Below are positions 21,205-31,601 of a stretch of 64,000 nt of DNA, one piece after another. A program made the translations under genes and the position numbers. Numbering within the stretch: the first letter of the stretch is position 1; every line of letters begins with the position of its first letter. The notes beneath the pieces were generated by a model. That model did not search any database. It was not told where the DNA came from and was given only the letters and a program-made list of their open reading frames with translations. Origin of the DNA: Meconema thalassinum (taxonomy: Eukaryota; Arthropoda; Insecta; Orthoptera; Tettigoniidae); NCBI GenBank assembly GCA_946902985.2, contig OX336389.2, positions 790,624,979 through 790,688,978 of the forward strand. The letters are read 5' to 3'.

Positions 21205-23513
21205 CGAGGGCAGATCGGAACGTAACGCACAAATATTTGCCCCCCCCCCCCCAAAAAAAAAGTTTGATATACAAAACCAAACAAATCATAAATCAACTTT
21301 GGGCCGTTACTGAATCCTACTTCTTATAAACTCTGATTTCGGATTCGTAACAGGTCATATTGTGTACCCTATTCTACCTGTGAGTCAATGCGAGAACTCA
21401 TGTTACGTTTGTGGCTCCACCTAGCGGGAGTATTGTGAAACAGTATATAATGCTTGAGCGAGTCTATTAGGTGGCGCACGCTGTCCTATTTCTATGGATC
21501 GTAATATGGAACGCTGGGATATTGTATTTCGACATGTATCAATTTATCGATTATGGCGTTACCCTTGGATACGAATTCGAGTGCAGTTGTTGGACAATAA
21601 GTAGAAAAAGCAACATATTCTGATACGTTGCTAATATATTTTGGGAAGTAGGCTGGGCTACGGGCTAGCCTACGATTTACTTGTCTCCGTGGGAGATATT
21701 ACTTGACCAGGAAATGTAACTACCTTCAAGGGAGCACGTACTATACATTTTTAGGGTTAAAAACATTACTGAAAAGACCAACAGTTTGAGGTACGTAATT
21801 GTATTTCTAAAAGGTAACTGAGCATCATTATAGGATTAACTGGTACTACCGTAGAGTTGATCCAAGGTCTTGTATTGTGTTGTGATGTACGTGATTATGT
21901 AATTGAAATGTGATAGAGCTTGTACTGTACGTGCTATATTATAGTTGCTGTATCTTTCAGTTTAACGTTGTCCCTCGTGTGTGTTTGTGTGTTTGCAAGT
22001 TGAGGTTAGTGGTCGATATGATCAAAACTACGCAGTACCAAGTTATGAGAATAATAGTTCAGTTTCCTTTTTTTTGAATTGTATGTGATTTTTTAAATCT
22101 AAGTCATACCAAGACAAGCAGTCATGTGTAACTGACGATCATCTTGAGAGTTTCCAAGTCCTTTGGATAACCTTAAAATTACTTAATTAATTAACGTCAT
22201 TTTAAATTACGGTATGTAATATTTTTCTTTGGTTTGGACACGTAGTATATTCATTATGAATTCTGTTTAATTCACCATCTACGTGATGGATCTTTCATTT
22301 TAATGTCATTCTGGTTTCCAGCTGAACCATCCCTATAGTTCATACATTTTATTATTGAAGTAATTATTCTTTTTTGTTGTTGTCGTCGAAAATCAGTCGA
22401 CATATTGCATTAAGTACGAACTAGACGTGTTTGGTAATCTGCTCTGGAGTTATGATTATACTGGGTTATGGTACTTTCTTCGTCCTGTATGCATTCCTCC
22501 ACCACTACTTAGAGGGGGGTATATCTTTTGCAGATCGTCGTTGTTGTCTCTTCGAGTGCACATCTGTTTTAGCATCGCGTGTTTTATTTATTTTATGTTG
22601 TGATCTTTCGAGTGATGAAACTTACATCTTTGACCTAATTTTCTACATAGTCACCAAATTTCTCAACACATTTCTGCCATCGTGTTACCAGTTTCAATAT
22701 GCCCTGTTCGTAGAAGTCCGTTTGGTTGGAGTATAGCCATCTGGGGACTACTGATTTCACTTCCGTATCTGTCACAACGTGTTGGCCGGGATGGAATTTC
22801 TTCATGGGACCAAACGGAGGAAAGTCCAAGGGTGACAGGTCCAGAATATGGTGGATGCTGGAGCACCTCCCACTCACATTGGATGATTTTCTCACGATCA
22901 GGAGCAGAAACATGGGGGTGGACAATGTCATGAAGTTTGGCACCGTCAGCATTAATGTTGTGGCATATGTCATGAAGGGCACGACGCAACTTTACCAAAG
23001 TTTTAATGTAGGCTGCAGCATTCACAATGGTCCCGTGTTCAGCAAAGTGCACCAATAACACACCACACATATCCCAGAACACAATTCAAGCACTTTCCTA
23101 GCAGATTGAGTCACTTTGAATGTTTTTCGTACCGAGGAACCAACATATTTCCACTCCAGACGTTTGGTGGTACGCCCACGACTCATCGACAGTGACAATC
23201 CCTTTCGGAAAGCCATTCACTTGTGCAGCGTGACGCGTTAAGTGATTTAAGCTTGTCATTTGGGTGAATTTAATCGTTTGTGCCATTTGGCCCCCAAATA
23301 TCGTACTAGACCTCACTGCTCTTCACGAGTTGACGACATTTACATGCGCGCCGTGCTTCTTTCGTAATTCAGACTTCTCACGCAAGAGCTGCAAATGAAA
23401 ACAAAATACCCTCTGTAGCACAAACTTCAAACTATATCATCGTGAAATTTCAATATTCCAGCTGCAATACCAGGGGGAAAAAATGTTGTGCGTTACTTTC
23501 CGATCTGCTCCCG
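21205..23513 (-). mobile_element. mariner-like DNA transposon, degenerate, longer than usual
   Basis: TIRs are CGAGGGCAGATCGGAACGTA at 21205 and, inverted, CGGGAGCAGATCGGAAAGTA ending at 23513. TA dinucleotides flank both ends (21203-21204 and 23514-23515). The transposase lies on the minus strand at the right. About 1.35 kb between the left TIR and the end of the transposase reading (about 21250-22610) has no mariner similarity that I can see, so a further insertion or fusion is inferred. It begins with a C12/A9 homopolymer run. Confidence 0.85.
22635..23340 (-). pseudogene. mariner transposase, frameshifted
   Basis: Three minus-strand frames together cover the catalytic half. 23098-23316 has VTVDESW (first catalytic Asp). 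22663-23082 has FWDMCGVLLVHF (second Asp), then LHDIVHPH and WEVLQHPPYS. 22635-22982 has DFPPFGPMK...WLYSNQTDFYEQGILKLVTRWQKC and GDYVEN at the C terminus. These blocks are characteristic of mariner transposases, which cut and paste DNA at TA sites. At least two frame changes make it inactive. The N-terminal helix-turn-helix region is poorly preserved. Confidence 0.88.
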
Positions 23514-23596
23514 TATAAGGAAATTTAGCTTTAGATTAAAGCTTTCCTTAAAAACCGAATATATATGATTCTCGCTGAAAGGCGACGAAACCACTT

Positions 23597-23605
23597 ACTA
23601 GATTA
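23597..23605. repeat. 9-bp TSD (TACTAGATT) of SINE, left
   Basis: Direct repeat of 23937-23945 around the SINE. Confidence 0.75.
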
Positions 23606-23936
23606 ATGAAAAAATCCACAGCCTGCTTCCAGTCTCCGACCGGGTCAGGAATGGAATGAATGAAGCCCCCATCTAGCGGCGAGGATATGAACTGTGCCGG
23701 CTGCCGAGGCCTGACGCACTCCTCTGGGGCAATGATTAAATGAATGAGAGATGAAATGAAATGATAGTGGAGAGTGTTGCTGGAATGAAATTTTGACAGG
23801 GAAAACCGGAGTACCCGGAGAAAAACCTGTCTGCCTCCGTTTTGTCCAGCACAGATCTCACATGGAGTGACCGGGATTTGAACCACGGACCCAGCGGTGA
23901 GAGGCCGGCGTGCTGCCGCCTAAGCCACGGAGGCTC
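23606..23936 (-). mobile_element. tRNA-derived SINE with 9-bp TSD
   Basis: The minus-strand head has TCCGTGGCTTAGGCGG (A box region) and CCGTGGTTCAAATCCCGG (B box). The body includes GGTTTTTCTCCGGGTACTCCGG and ends in ATTCATTCCATTCC-like sequence at the left. Transcription by RNA polymerase III would be from right to left. Confidence 0.82.
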
Positions 23937-23945
23937 TACTAGATT
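23937..23945. repeat. 9-bp TSD (TACTAGATT) of SINE, right
   Basis: Partner of 23597-23605. Confidence 0.75.
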
Positions 23946-24109
23946 GATATACTTGCAATTTTATTACCAGCTGTTTCTGAAGATTAATTGTAATTAATGC
24001 TGATGAAGACCACATTGTGGTAGAAACTAGTGCAATAATCATCTTTTAGTAATTTATTTTATTGAATTTGGGTGGATAACATTTAGTGCCATTGGTATTT
24101 AATTGAATA

Positions 24110-24160
24110 ATAATAGTAAAATAATAATAATAATGATAATAATAATTTGATAAAATAATG
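24110..24160. repeat. AAT/ATA microsatellite
   Basis: Imperfect ATA-type trinucleotide repeat in AT-rich DNA. Confidence 0.7.
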
Positions 24161-24269
24161 ACACTTCTAACGGAATAATGCAATTGGATACGTTGCCCAC
24201 TTTATGAAAATAACAATATAACATTACATTAAAGAATCAATGAATATTAATAGCCTAAATGAAACTGTC

Positions 24270-24400
24270 ATGGGGGCTCATGATAATGATTGCAGTCCTA
24301 CAAGTGGTTTTCCGTGGTTTCCCATTTCTGCTCCAGACAAATGCTGAGAGGGTTCCTAACTAAGGGCCATGGCCGCTTCCTTCCAAACTAAAAGCATCAA
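24270..24400 (+). mobile_element. SINE body fragment
   Basis: GGTTTTCCGTGGTTTCCC, CCAGACAAATGCTGAG and GGCCATGGCCGCTTCCTTCC are blocks shared with the SINEs at 4.1 and 63.5 kb. No tRNA head is visible here. Confidence 0.55.
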
Positions 24401-24814
24401 TTACAAATACACACCTTATTACAGCCATCACGGTGACACAGGTTATCAGACAGATTCCACCTACATCCAATTACACGGGCTATCTGACCAGTAGAGCTGG
24501 GCCAACAGCTCAGTTCCGATCGATCTTATGGGGCAAGAATGAAGAACAGAAATGCAATAATTCTCGAATTTCTCACTTGGGTGGCATGGCATGGCCAGGA
24601 GGCACTGGTGCCACTGCACTGAGTTATGTTGCATAGGGATTCAAGGGCAAATATTGACTAGGGTCTGCATACAGGAAGAATCAATACAATTTCAATGGTT
24701 TCTTATTAATTAGGTATTGAACATGTCTTAATAACATATCGAAGGAGATTCTCATCGCCAGCGCGTGCTTCGAAGTATACTTATTCCTTAAAATTTCCCT
24801 CGGTATTATTTTGT

Positions 24815-24965
24815 TATTTTCCCACTTTCACCACCAGACAAACGCTGAGACGGTGCCATTCAATAGGCCCAAGACCGACTTCCTTCCAGAATCCCTTCCC
24901 TGACCCTTCCTTAATTAGACCCAAGTTAGCGGTCGTCTGGGCGATCGGCCTGTCGCCATCGACAG
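24815..24965 (+). mobile_element. SINE body fragment, second
   Basis: TTTCCCACTTTCACCACCAG, ACAAACGCTGAGACGG and CGACTTCCTTCC match the same SINE body in degraded form. It continues with GGTCGTCTGGGCGATCGGCC, whose origin I do not recognise. Confidence 0.45.
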
Positions 24966-25078
24966 TTGTATCTGCTGACAAAATGTGTTCAGCTCCCGTT
25001 CTTGCAACGGTAAAGGAATGAACCCTCGTAGAGTACGAGGATGAAGCTGAACTATGAGGATAAGTGATTAAATATATA

Positions 25079-25185
25079 CCAGGTGAATCAGCTGCCCCTA
25101 ATAATATTGTTTTGTGCAGCCCAAATAATGCATGTTGTCAGGAAGGTCGATATTTCTCTGCTTGCATCCCGTATGGTACGAATGC
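25079..25185. mobile_element. Inverted-repeat element, left half (split by BEL)
   Basis: It starts CCAGGTGAATCAGCTGCCCC and runs to the BEL LTR. The same sequence is inverted at 55335-55431, ending ...CAGCTGATTCACCTGG. Homology covers nearly 100 bp, so this was a MITE-like element of about 0.3 kb with long TIRs. Flanks are TATA (left) and TATG (right). The superfamily is not assigned. Confidence 0.75.
25181..25185. repeat. BEL/Pao TSD (AATGC), left
   Basis: AATGC recurs at 55225-55229, immediately outside the 3' LTR. A 5-bp TSD is usual for BEL/Pao. Confidence 0.85.
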
Positions 25186-25411
25186 TGTTGGGAATTGACT
25201 TTCGACTTGGCCACAGATGGGGCCAAATCCCAAGCTCCATAGCCATTGCCAGTATGTTGGACTGCAGTGTGTGTGTGTGTGTGTTACATCTGTCCCTCCC
25301 TGTCCTTTGTATTTTGTTACTCTGTAGTCTGTGGTGGTGCAATACAAGGTGGCGAGTTTAGAATAGTGACCAGTGTGTGTTGTCTGATTTATACCTCCCT
25401 ATCCCTCAACA
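25186..25411 (+). repeat. BEL/Pao 5' LTR
   Basis: It aligns with 55005-55224 throughout. It contains a (GT)n tract longer than in the 3' LTR and ends CCCTCAACA. Confidence 0.92.
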
Positions 25412-25413
25412 TT

Positions 25414-25432
25414 TGGTGCCGGAACACTCGGG
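25414..25432 (+). promoter_or_regulatory. BEL/Pao primer-binding site
   Basis: TGGTGCCGGAACACTCGGG begins two bases after the 5' LTR. The leading TGG complements a tRNA 3' CCA end. I do not name the tRNA. Confidence 0.75.
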
Positions 25433-25870
25433 AAGACAGTGGATTAATTTCTTCAACGGAAGTGTATCTACGGACGAGCTTTCTACACTACAGGAAGCTT
25501 CCCGACGAGGGAAAAGAGGATATTCCACAGCACCACCCCACGCCAGTCGCAGAGGTGCCTCTATTAGCCTACACTGCACTCTCAGATAAGTCAACTTCAT
25601 ACGAAAGAAAATCGCATGTTGAAACAAACTGATATTTCTTCATTATTATCATCAGGATTTATGAAGCTAATATACGACTGCTATTACACGAACAGGAACT
25701 GCGTAGGCTATTTTAAACCAAGAAGCACGCATCCTGTCTACTGAATTTGTTTTATTATTAGCGAGATATAAATAACTGGCCCTCGCTCAAGAGAAACTGT
25801 ATGCACGGTTGTTGTATTATTAACTGCCTGTATGAATTATAAAGTAATCCAGTGTACCTTTAATCTATTC
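25433..25870 (+). other. BEL/Pao leader region
   Basis: Sequence between the PBS and the LINE insertion. The reading at 25246-25632 crosses the LTR boundary and shows no family similarity, so I treat it as untranslated leader. Confidence 0.55.
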
Positions 25871-27665
25871 ACAAGTTCATTCATTCATTCATTCGTCCAT
25901 CTGCAATTGGGGGTGTGTCCCCCGGTGGCAAATTAGATATACATAACAAATAAATAATTGTACATAACAATTCACTAACAATTAAACTGAAGTATTTACA
26001 CAAATAGTCAGTCTTTTCTTAAACACACCTATATGTTCGGGAAAAGGCTCTAAGACAGCGGCAGGTAGAGAGTTCCAATTATCAATGGCACGGTTTACGA
26101 AAGAATATTTACCATAATTTGTTCGCTGTGGTCGGCCCTTAACTTTGAAAGGATGATCGCTCCTACCCATGTAAGTAGGCTTTTCCATACGTTTGCTAAG
26201 CTCACCCCTTGCTGGTTGATTTGTATACGTGCTGTACATAGCGCAGAGTCTAGATTTCATCCTCCTAGCCTCAAGTGATTCCCACCCAAGTTTCTTTAAC
26301 ATACGGCTCACAGTGCTCCTGGGATTAAAGTCACTGAGCACAAATCTAGCGGCCATTCTTTGTACCATTTCCAACTCATTTATGAGCCCTACTTGATATG
26401 GATCCCAAACCGCCGAGGCGTATTCCAGAATAGGTTTTACAAGTGACAAATATCCTAATTATTTAGCAGAGGTACTACTTCCTTTTAATACCCTCATTAC
26501 AAAGTGCAGGGATTTGTAACTTTAGAAACTACACATCCTCTATGACTACTCCATTTCATATCATTTCTTACGTGAACGCCCAAATATTTGCAAGAATCTT
26601 CTTTTACTAGTATTTCCGAGCCAATGTTATATTGAAAATCTTGCCTTCGTACCTTCCCTATTTTTATGAGACAACATTTTCTTGTGTTTATTTTCATTTT
26701 ATATTCAATCGCCCACTTATAGAGCAGGTTCAGGTCATCTTGAAGTACTGCATTGTCTTGTGAGTCATGCATCTTTCGATATATTACACAATCATCCGCA
26801 AACAATCGACAGTCACTGCGAATCCCATTTGGTAAGTCATTTATAAACTCCAAAAATAACAAAGTTCCGATTACGCTGCCCTGAGGGATACCCGACGTTA
26901 CGGTAATTTCATCCGAGAATCGGCCTTCAACTTTCACTTTCTGGGAACGACCCGTCAAAAATTCTTGGATCCATAGAATTACTCTTCTATCAATCTTGGT
27001 CGAAGCTAATTTATGGAGTAGCATGTTATGCGGCACAACATCAAATGCCTTCGCAAAATCTATAACTACGGCGTCGACTGAAACTCCATCGTCTAATGAT
27101 TCGCTAATATCTTGAAAAAGTGATAGTATCTGACTCTCGCATGAGTAACCTTTCCGAAATCCATGTTGCCTATCATTAAACCATGATAATGTTTCCTACT
27201 GTTCCCTCAAGTAGTCGCATATGAGATGCTCCATCTGTTTACAAACGATGGACGTAAGACTAACCGGCCTGTAGTTGCCCAATTCAAGTCTGCTCCCTCC
27301 CTTAAATATTGGGACTACCGTAGCTCTTTTCCAGTCATCCGGGATTTGCACATTGTTTATGGACACATTAAACATCACCTCTAAGTATCGTGTCACGGCC
27401 CTACCTCCTATTTTAAGTACTTCACTAACAATATTATCAGGACCCTTCGATATATTGTAACGTAATTTTTGTTTTAGCTTTACAATTGCTGACTGGTTTA
27501 TTTGGAGAAGTGGAGCCCCTGATTCACCGTTAAGGTCCAACACACAGCTATTGGATTTATTGAACACACTACCATAAAATACATTTTATTCATTAGCAAT
27601 GGCCTGCTTCTCAGTAATTAATTTACCGTCACCGGACATTATCATCGACAAATTATTTAAGTAGT
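25871..27665 (-). mobile_element. CR1/Jockey-like LINE inserted in BEL leader
   Basis: Minus-strand RT in three pieces, with a 3' tail of ATGA-type tetranucleotide repeats at 25872-25892 (seen as ATTC on the plus strand). CR1/L2-type LINEs end in short tandem repeats. No endonuclease is visible, so the copy is 5'-truncated near 27665. A TSD was not found. Confidence 0.85.
25982..27567 (-). pseudogene. CR1/Jockey-like reverse transcriptase, broken
   Basis: 27196-27567 holds the pre-palm region (KGPDNIVSEVLKIGG, PDDWKRATVVPIFKGG, NYRPVSLTS). Motif A (VIDFAKAFD) lies near 27050-27080. 26497-27036 carries SGIPQGSVIGTLLFLEFINDLP, the catalytic FADD box and CKYLGVHVRNDMKW. 25982-26449 is the C-terminal region with KPILEYASAVWDPYQ and a terminal NWNSLPAAVLEP block. 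The three pieces are separated by frame changes or stops. The order and blocks match the CR1/Jockey group. It cannot be functional. Confidence 0.88.
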
Positions 27666-27839
27666 AGAATATCGTCCACCGCGGGACTTTGCAACTTGTC
27701 ACGCATGTGTAGTTCCGTTCCATTCCGCGCGATCTGAGCTCACATGCCTACACCAACTGTACAGCGCCATCTATTAGCTATTTGGAACCTTCACTTATCT
27801 CACGCCCCTACCAGCCATTCTCCAGCGCACTCTATTAAC

Positions 27840-28945
27840 AATGTCTTGAGACCTTCCACGGACCTAGTACGCCCGCTGTATGCTCACTAGCCTAACCCAA
27901 CTGGACGATGCTATTCATAACCTATTATCTGACGCAGAATACAATACTGATATTACTGTGTGTGACGAATATATTGACAATGCAAAGCGTGCCATACAGA
28001 AAGCTACAATTGGAGCGGACAAGAAACTTTACTCATCACCTCTACTCTGTCCGTAAACGAAGCTCCCATCACTCCCATTGCAGTGTCCACGTCCCAACCA
28101 GTTAAGTTACCCACCATAAAACTTAGCCCCTTCACGGGAGATATAGAAGAATGGTCTCGCTTTTGGGAGCAGTTCACTACTTCCATTGACCAGAATCCTA
28201 CAGTATCGCAGGTCAACAAATACGTCTTTCTGAGAGGTTACTTAGAAGGAGAACCAAAGCATCTCGTCGACGGTATTGCCATCACAGCCGGCACTTTTAA
28301 TGACACAAAGAAAATTCTCATTTCCATGTACGGAGATAAAAATAGAATTATCCAGGCGTACTTAGACTATCCTGAAAACATACCGCCAAAACATTCCGAC
28401 ACCCCAGAGTCTCTAAATCACACTTGCGTTGAGTGCAACCGACGGTTTTAAAGCACTGCAGGATCTGGGGGAAAACATTGCCAACTACGGTCGCGTGCTA
28501 GCCCCAAAGATACTCAGAGCGTTCCCAGATGATATCTGCCGACGTTGGATCACCGAGCACGTGGAGAGACAACGTTAGTGAAGGTGACATCATCAAACTC
28601 ATGTGTTTCTTGAACGAAGAGGTCGAAGGTGCCCTTATCAGTTAAAATATTCGGGGGGAATCTTATCAGCACCCGGCTTCTGTCCCAGCAACAGCGGCGT
28701 GCCAGATTGACACTCACGCGAAGAAAGGGAAGACGAGGGAGAAGGAAAGACCACAGTCATCCTGCGCCTTTTGTGAGGGAAGAGGACACTGGGCTCAGGA
28801 TTGTGCTAAGGTAACCGCGACTGATGCTCGAACTCAGAAATTGGAGCAGTTATCGCGTTGTTTCCTCTGTCTTAAACGAGGCCATCACACAAAAGACTGT
28901 AGCAGGAAAGGAAGAGCTTCGTGATCCCAGTTTGGAAAAGGTCAC
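27840..28945 (+). pseudogene. BEL/Pao Gag, broken
   Basis: Starting near 27880 the reading LTQLDDAIHNLLSD fits the Gag N terminus. 28083-28451 has LPTIKLSPFTGDIEEWSRFW and YLEGEPKHLV, typical of the BEL Gag domain known as DUF1759. From about 28758 two zinc knuckles follow: CAFCEGRGHWAQDC and CFLCLKRGHHTKDC, which would bind genomic RNA. Several frame changes and stops separate the blocks. Gag would form the particle core. Confidence 0.85.
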
Positions 28946-28989
28946 CATAGAGCGATTTGCAACAACTTAAGTCATTCTCCTGTCGCGAA

Positions 28990-29334
28990 TTGCACAGGAA
29001 CAACCACCGTTGGTAAAATAAACATCACTACTCCGGGATTCACCCATCTCCAGACGGCAGGAATATGGATCTCGGGACCAACGGGTTTGAGTAAGCTGAC
29101 GAGGTGCGTTCTCGACGTAGGTAGTCAACCCAGTTTCGTCTAAACTTCTTTGGTCGATGAACTGGGTCAGGAAGTCATTGGAGACGCATCATTAAATGTC
29201 CACGCGTTTGAAACACCATCCAACTCATCACATTCACGTAGATTAGTAGGTAATATACTGGGTCAGGAAGTCATTGGAGACGCATCATTAAATGTCCACG
29301 CGTTTGAAACACCATCCAACTCATCACATTCACG
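28990..29334 (+). pseudogene. BEL/Pao protease region, 5' part
   Basis: Continues after the zinc knuckles, with a VLDVGSQPSFV-like active-site region (the usual G-S-Q context with Asp) near 29112-29140, then VDELGQEVIGDASLNVHAFETPS. It is cut by the palindromic polymerase element at 29341. The other half resumes at 48888 in a compatible frame. Confidence 0.75.
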
Positions 29335-29353
29335 TAGGTTAGTAGGTAATATA
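29162..29353 (+). repeat. 96-bp tandem duplication across the BEL/polymerase-element junction
   Basis: Units 29162-29257 and 29258-29353 differ at one base (TAGATT against TAGGTT). Each contains 83 bp of BEL sequence plus the first 13 bp of the polymerase element's TIR (AGTAGGTAATATA). The duplication therefore happened after that element inserted. Confidence 0.88.
29335..29340. repeat. 6-bp TSD (TAGGTT) of palindromic polymerase element, left
   Basis: TAGGTT recurs at 48882-48887. With one copy removed, the BEL protease frame is continuous across the site. Confidence 0.85.
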
Positions 29354-29475
29354 AGCGGAAGCTGGCGCAGGGGCTAATGGGCAAGATGGCCGCCGCGCGC
29401 AACCAGCCCTATGTTATTCTTATGGAGGGGTCAGTCAGAGCTGGCGCATTGGCTAATGGGCAAGATGGCCGACAC
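29341..29475. repeat. Terminal region with two GCTGGCGCA boxes (left)
   Basis: GCTGGCGCA followed by GGCTAATGGGCAAGATGGCCG appears at 29361 and again at 29440, 79 bp apart. The same pair is inverted at 48760-48862. GC-rich, unlike the AT-rich interior. A binding site for a terminal protein or recombinase is possible but inferred. Confidence 0.7.
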
Positions 29476-29535
29476 GCCCTGAGACCGTGCATGACGTCAG
29501 AGAGAGAGGTCCGCCGTGTAGTTGCTAAATGGAAA

Positions 29536-29537
<2 letters not shown>

Positions 29538-29567
<30 letters not shown>
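29538..29567. repeat. TTA/ATT microsatellite, left arm
   Basis: Pure trinucleotide tract, mirrored at 48650-48684. Confidence 0.85.
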
Positions 29568-29584
29568 GGTAATTATTGATTGAT

Positions 29585-29790
29585 CGTGCACAATCAAGAC
29601 CAGCCTTATATTGTCCACTTCGTAGTGTAGTGGCAAGCATTCTTGGCGGTCATTCCTGAGGTTCGAATCCCGGCTCTGCCAAGAAATTTAGTTTCTGGTC
29701 TCAGGAGTGGAACGGGGTACACTCAGCCTTGTGAGGCAAAACTGACAGGAGCTGGCTTTTGATTCATACCTCAACGATTCTGCCTAACCC
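29585..29790 (+). mobile_element. tRNA-derived SINE inside left arm
   Basis: TAGTGTAGTGGCAAGCATT (A box region), GGTTCGAATCCCGG (perfect B box), CTGCCAAGAAATTTAG, AACGGGGTACACTCAGCC. The same family as 4085-4318. It occurs at the mirrored position in the right arm, so it predates the mirror duplication. Confidence 0.8.
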
Positions 29791-30145
29791 AACTTCACCT
29801 AACCTAACCTAACCTAACTTCAAAGTCAGAGCAAATATGAGAGCAAATGTGAGAGCACACATAAAAAACTATGTTATAACCTAACCTAACCTAACCTATC
29901 TTCAAAGTCAGAGCAAATATGAGAGCAAATGTGAGAGCACACATAATAAACAAAGTTATAACCTAATCTAATCTAACCTAACTTAACCTAACTTAAAAGT
30001 GCGAGCAAAAAAAAAGTGAGACCAAAATGTGTGAGCAAAAAAGTAAGAGCAAATGTGAGAGCACAAATAATAAACTTAGTTATAACCTAACCACACCTAA
30101 CCTAACCTAACTTCACCTAACCTAACCTAACATAACCTAACTTCA
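29782..30145. repeat. CCTAA-rich subterminal array, left arm
   Basis: Runs of CCTAA (complement of TTAGG, the common insect telomere unit) alternate with a segment of about 60-80 bp containing TCAAAGTCAGAGCAAATATG and TGTGAGAGCACA. At least three higher-order units. C-rich on the plus strand at the left end. Confidence 0.85.
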
Positions 30146-30545
30146 AAGTGAGAGCAAATATGGGAGCAAAAAGTAAGAGCAAAAAAGTGGGAGCAAAAAG
30201 TGAGAGCAAAAAAGTGGGAGCAAAAAGTGGGAGCAAAAAAGTGGGAGCAAAAAGGTGGGAGCAAAAAGGTGGGAGCATAAAAGTGGGAGCAAAAAAGTGG
30301 GAGCAAAAAGGTGGGAGCAAAAATGTGGGAGCAAAAAGTGGGAGCAAAAAGTGGGGGCAGAAAAGTGAGAGCAAAGAAGTGAGAGCAAAAAAGTGAGAGC
30401 AAAAAGTGGGAGCAATAAAGTGAGAGCAAAAAGTGGGAGCAAAAAAGAGGGAGCAAAAAGTGGGAGCAAAAAAGTGAGATCAAAAAGTGAGAGCAAAAAG
30501 GTGAGGAGAAAAATAGTGGAGAGCAAAAAAGTAAGAGCAAATGGG
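30146..30545. repeat. GGGAGCAAAAAGT minisatellite, left arm
   Basis: Roughly thirty 12-13-bp units of G(G/A)GAGCAAAA(A)GT. Open frames on both strands (K/S/G-rich or F/L/S/C-rich) are by-products of the repeat. Confidence 0.9.
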
Positions 30546-30597
30546 AGAGTACAAATAATAAACTTAGTTATAACCTAACCTAATCCACAGAAACCTC

Positions 30598-30790
30598 ATT
30601 TAAAGAAATTAGATTTTACATTTTAACATTTTACATTTTAACATTTTAGATTTTTGATTTTTTCATTTTACATTTTTAGATTTTACATTTTACATTTTTG
30701 ATTTTTCTGTATTTTAAATTTTAGTTTTTTTTAGATTTTACATTTTAAATTCAAGATTTTTTGTTTTTAGATTTTACATTTTCCGAAAAG
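30598..30790. repeat. TTTTACATTTT low-complexity tract, left arm
   Basis: Imperfect 10-11-bp units of ATTTTACATTTTA and ATTTTAGATTTT. Mirrored at 47415-47615. No coding potential. Confidence 0.75.
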
Positions 30791-30954
30791 AGTAAACAAC
30801 AAGGTCACATACCTAACCTCACCAAACCTAACTTTACCAAACCTAACTTAAGCTAATCCAAAGGCTAATGCACATACACAAAGTATATAAGGACACATGC
30901 AACTATCCTTATGCTAGTCTTATAGGCTACTGCACAACATGATCACTACCCCAA

Positions 30955-31310
30955 CCGATTTTTTTTATTTTGTTGTTTACACATTTGTCAATTTTCCAAT
31001 TTCCCATTTTCAGTTTTTTTAATGACAGTTTTAAGTTTTTCAATTTCATAGCATGGAAACATGGATTTTGCATTTTGTTTTTTACACATTTACCAATTCA
31101 CAATTTCCCATCTACAGTTTTTAAAATGTCAGTTTAAAGTTTTTCAATTTCATGATATAGAAACATGGATTTCCCAATTTGTTGTTTACACATTTGTCAA
31201 TTTACCAAATTCCCATTTACAGTTTTTAAAATTTCAGTTTAATGTGTTTTCTATTTTGTCAATATGGAAACATGGATTTTCCAATTTGTGTTTTACATGT
31301 TCATTTTGTA
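30955..31310. repeat. Tandem repeats of about 90-97 bp downstream of polymerase, left arm
   Basis: Three to four degenerate copies, each with GTTTACACATTTGTCAATTT, CAGTTTTTAAAATGTCAGTT and GGAAACATGGATTT. Mirrored at 46905-47265. Confidence 0.8.
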
Positions 31311-31601
31311 TTATGACTGGAGAGAGGTGGGTAGTAATTAAAAAATGTACAAGCAGTGTCCATACAATATTTTTTATTTTAAATACATGTACACTATTTA
31401 CACATAATACATTTTATATATATATTTTTTGTTATACATTGTACAGTTGTTTTTATTTGGTTTTCTATTTTATTTATTTTTTGATTATGAATACCAGTTT
31501 TTTTTAATTTTTGTAGTGCTATTGTTTTATTTCCTAAATTGTTTTGTTTTATGTATTTGCTAGTTGCAGGCAGAAGATTTTGATATTCATAACTTAACTC
31601 T

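Noticed and set aside
22431..23058. Plus-strand ORFs across the mariner
   Set aside because: Antisense to the transposase reading; no family similarity.
29782..30145. A true chromosome-end telomere
   Set aside because: The TTAGG runs are short, interspersed with other sequence, mirrored inside an element and flanked by BEL sequence on both sides.
30146..30545. CRISPR-like regular repeats
   Set aside because: The units are 12-13 bp, contiguous and lack spacers, and the genome is eukaryotic.
30117..30578. Long overlapping ORFs on both strands encoding KSGSKKVGAK-type or FLLPLFCSHF-type repeats
   Set aside because: They are translations of the GGGAGCAAAAAGT minisatellite. Three frames are open for the same reason, and none has a plausible start or family match. 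The mirrored ORFs at 47640-48074 are rejected too.
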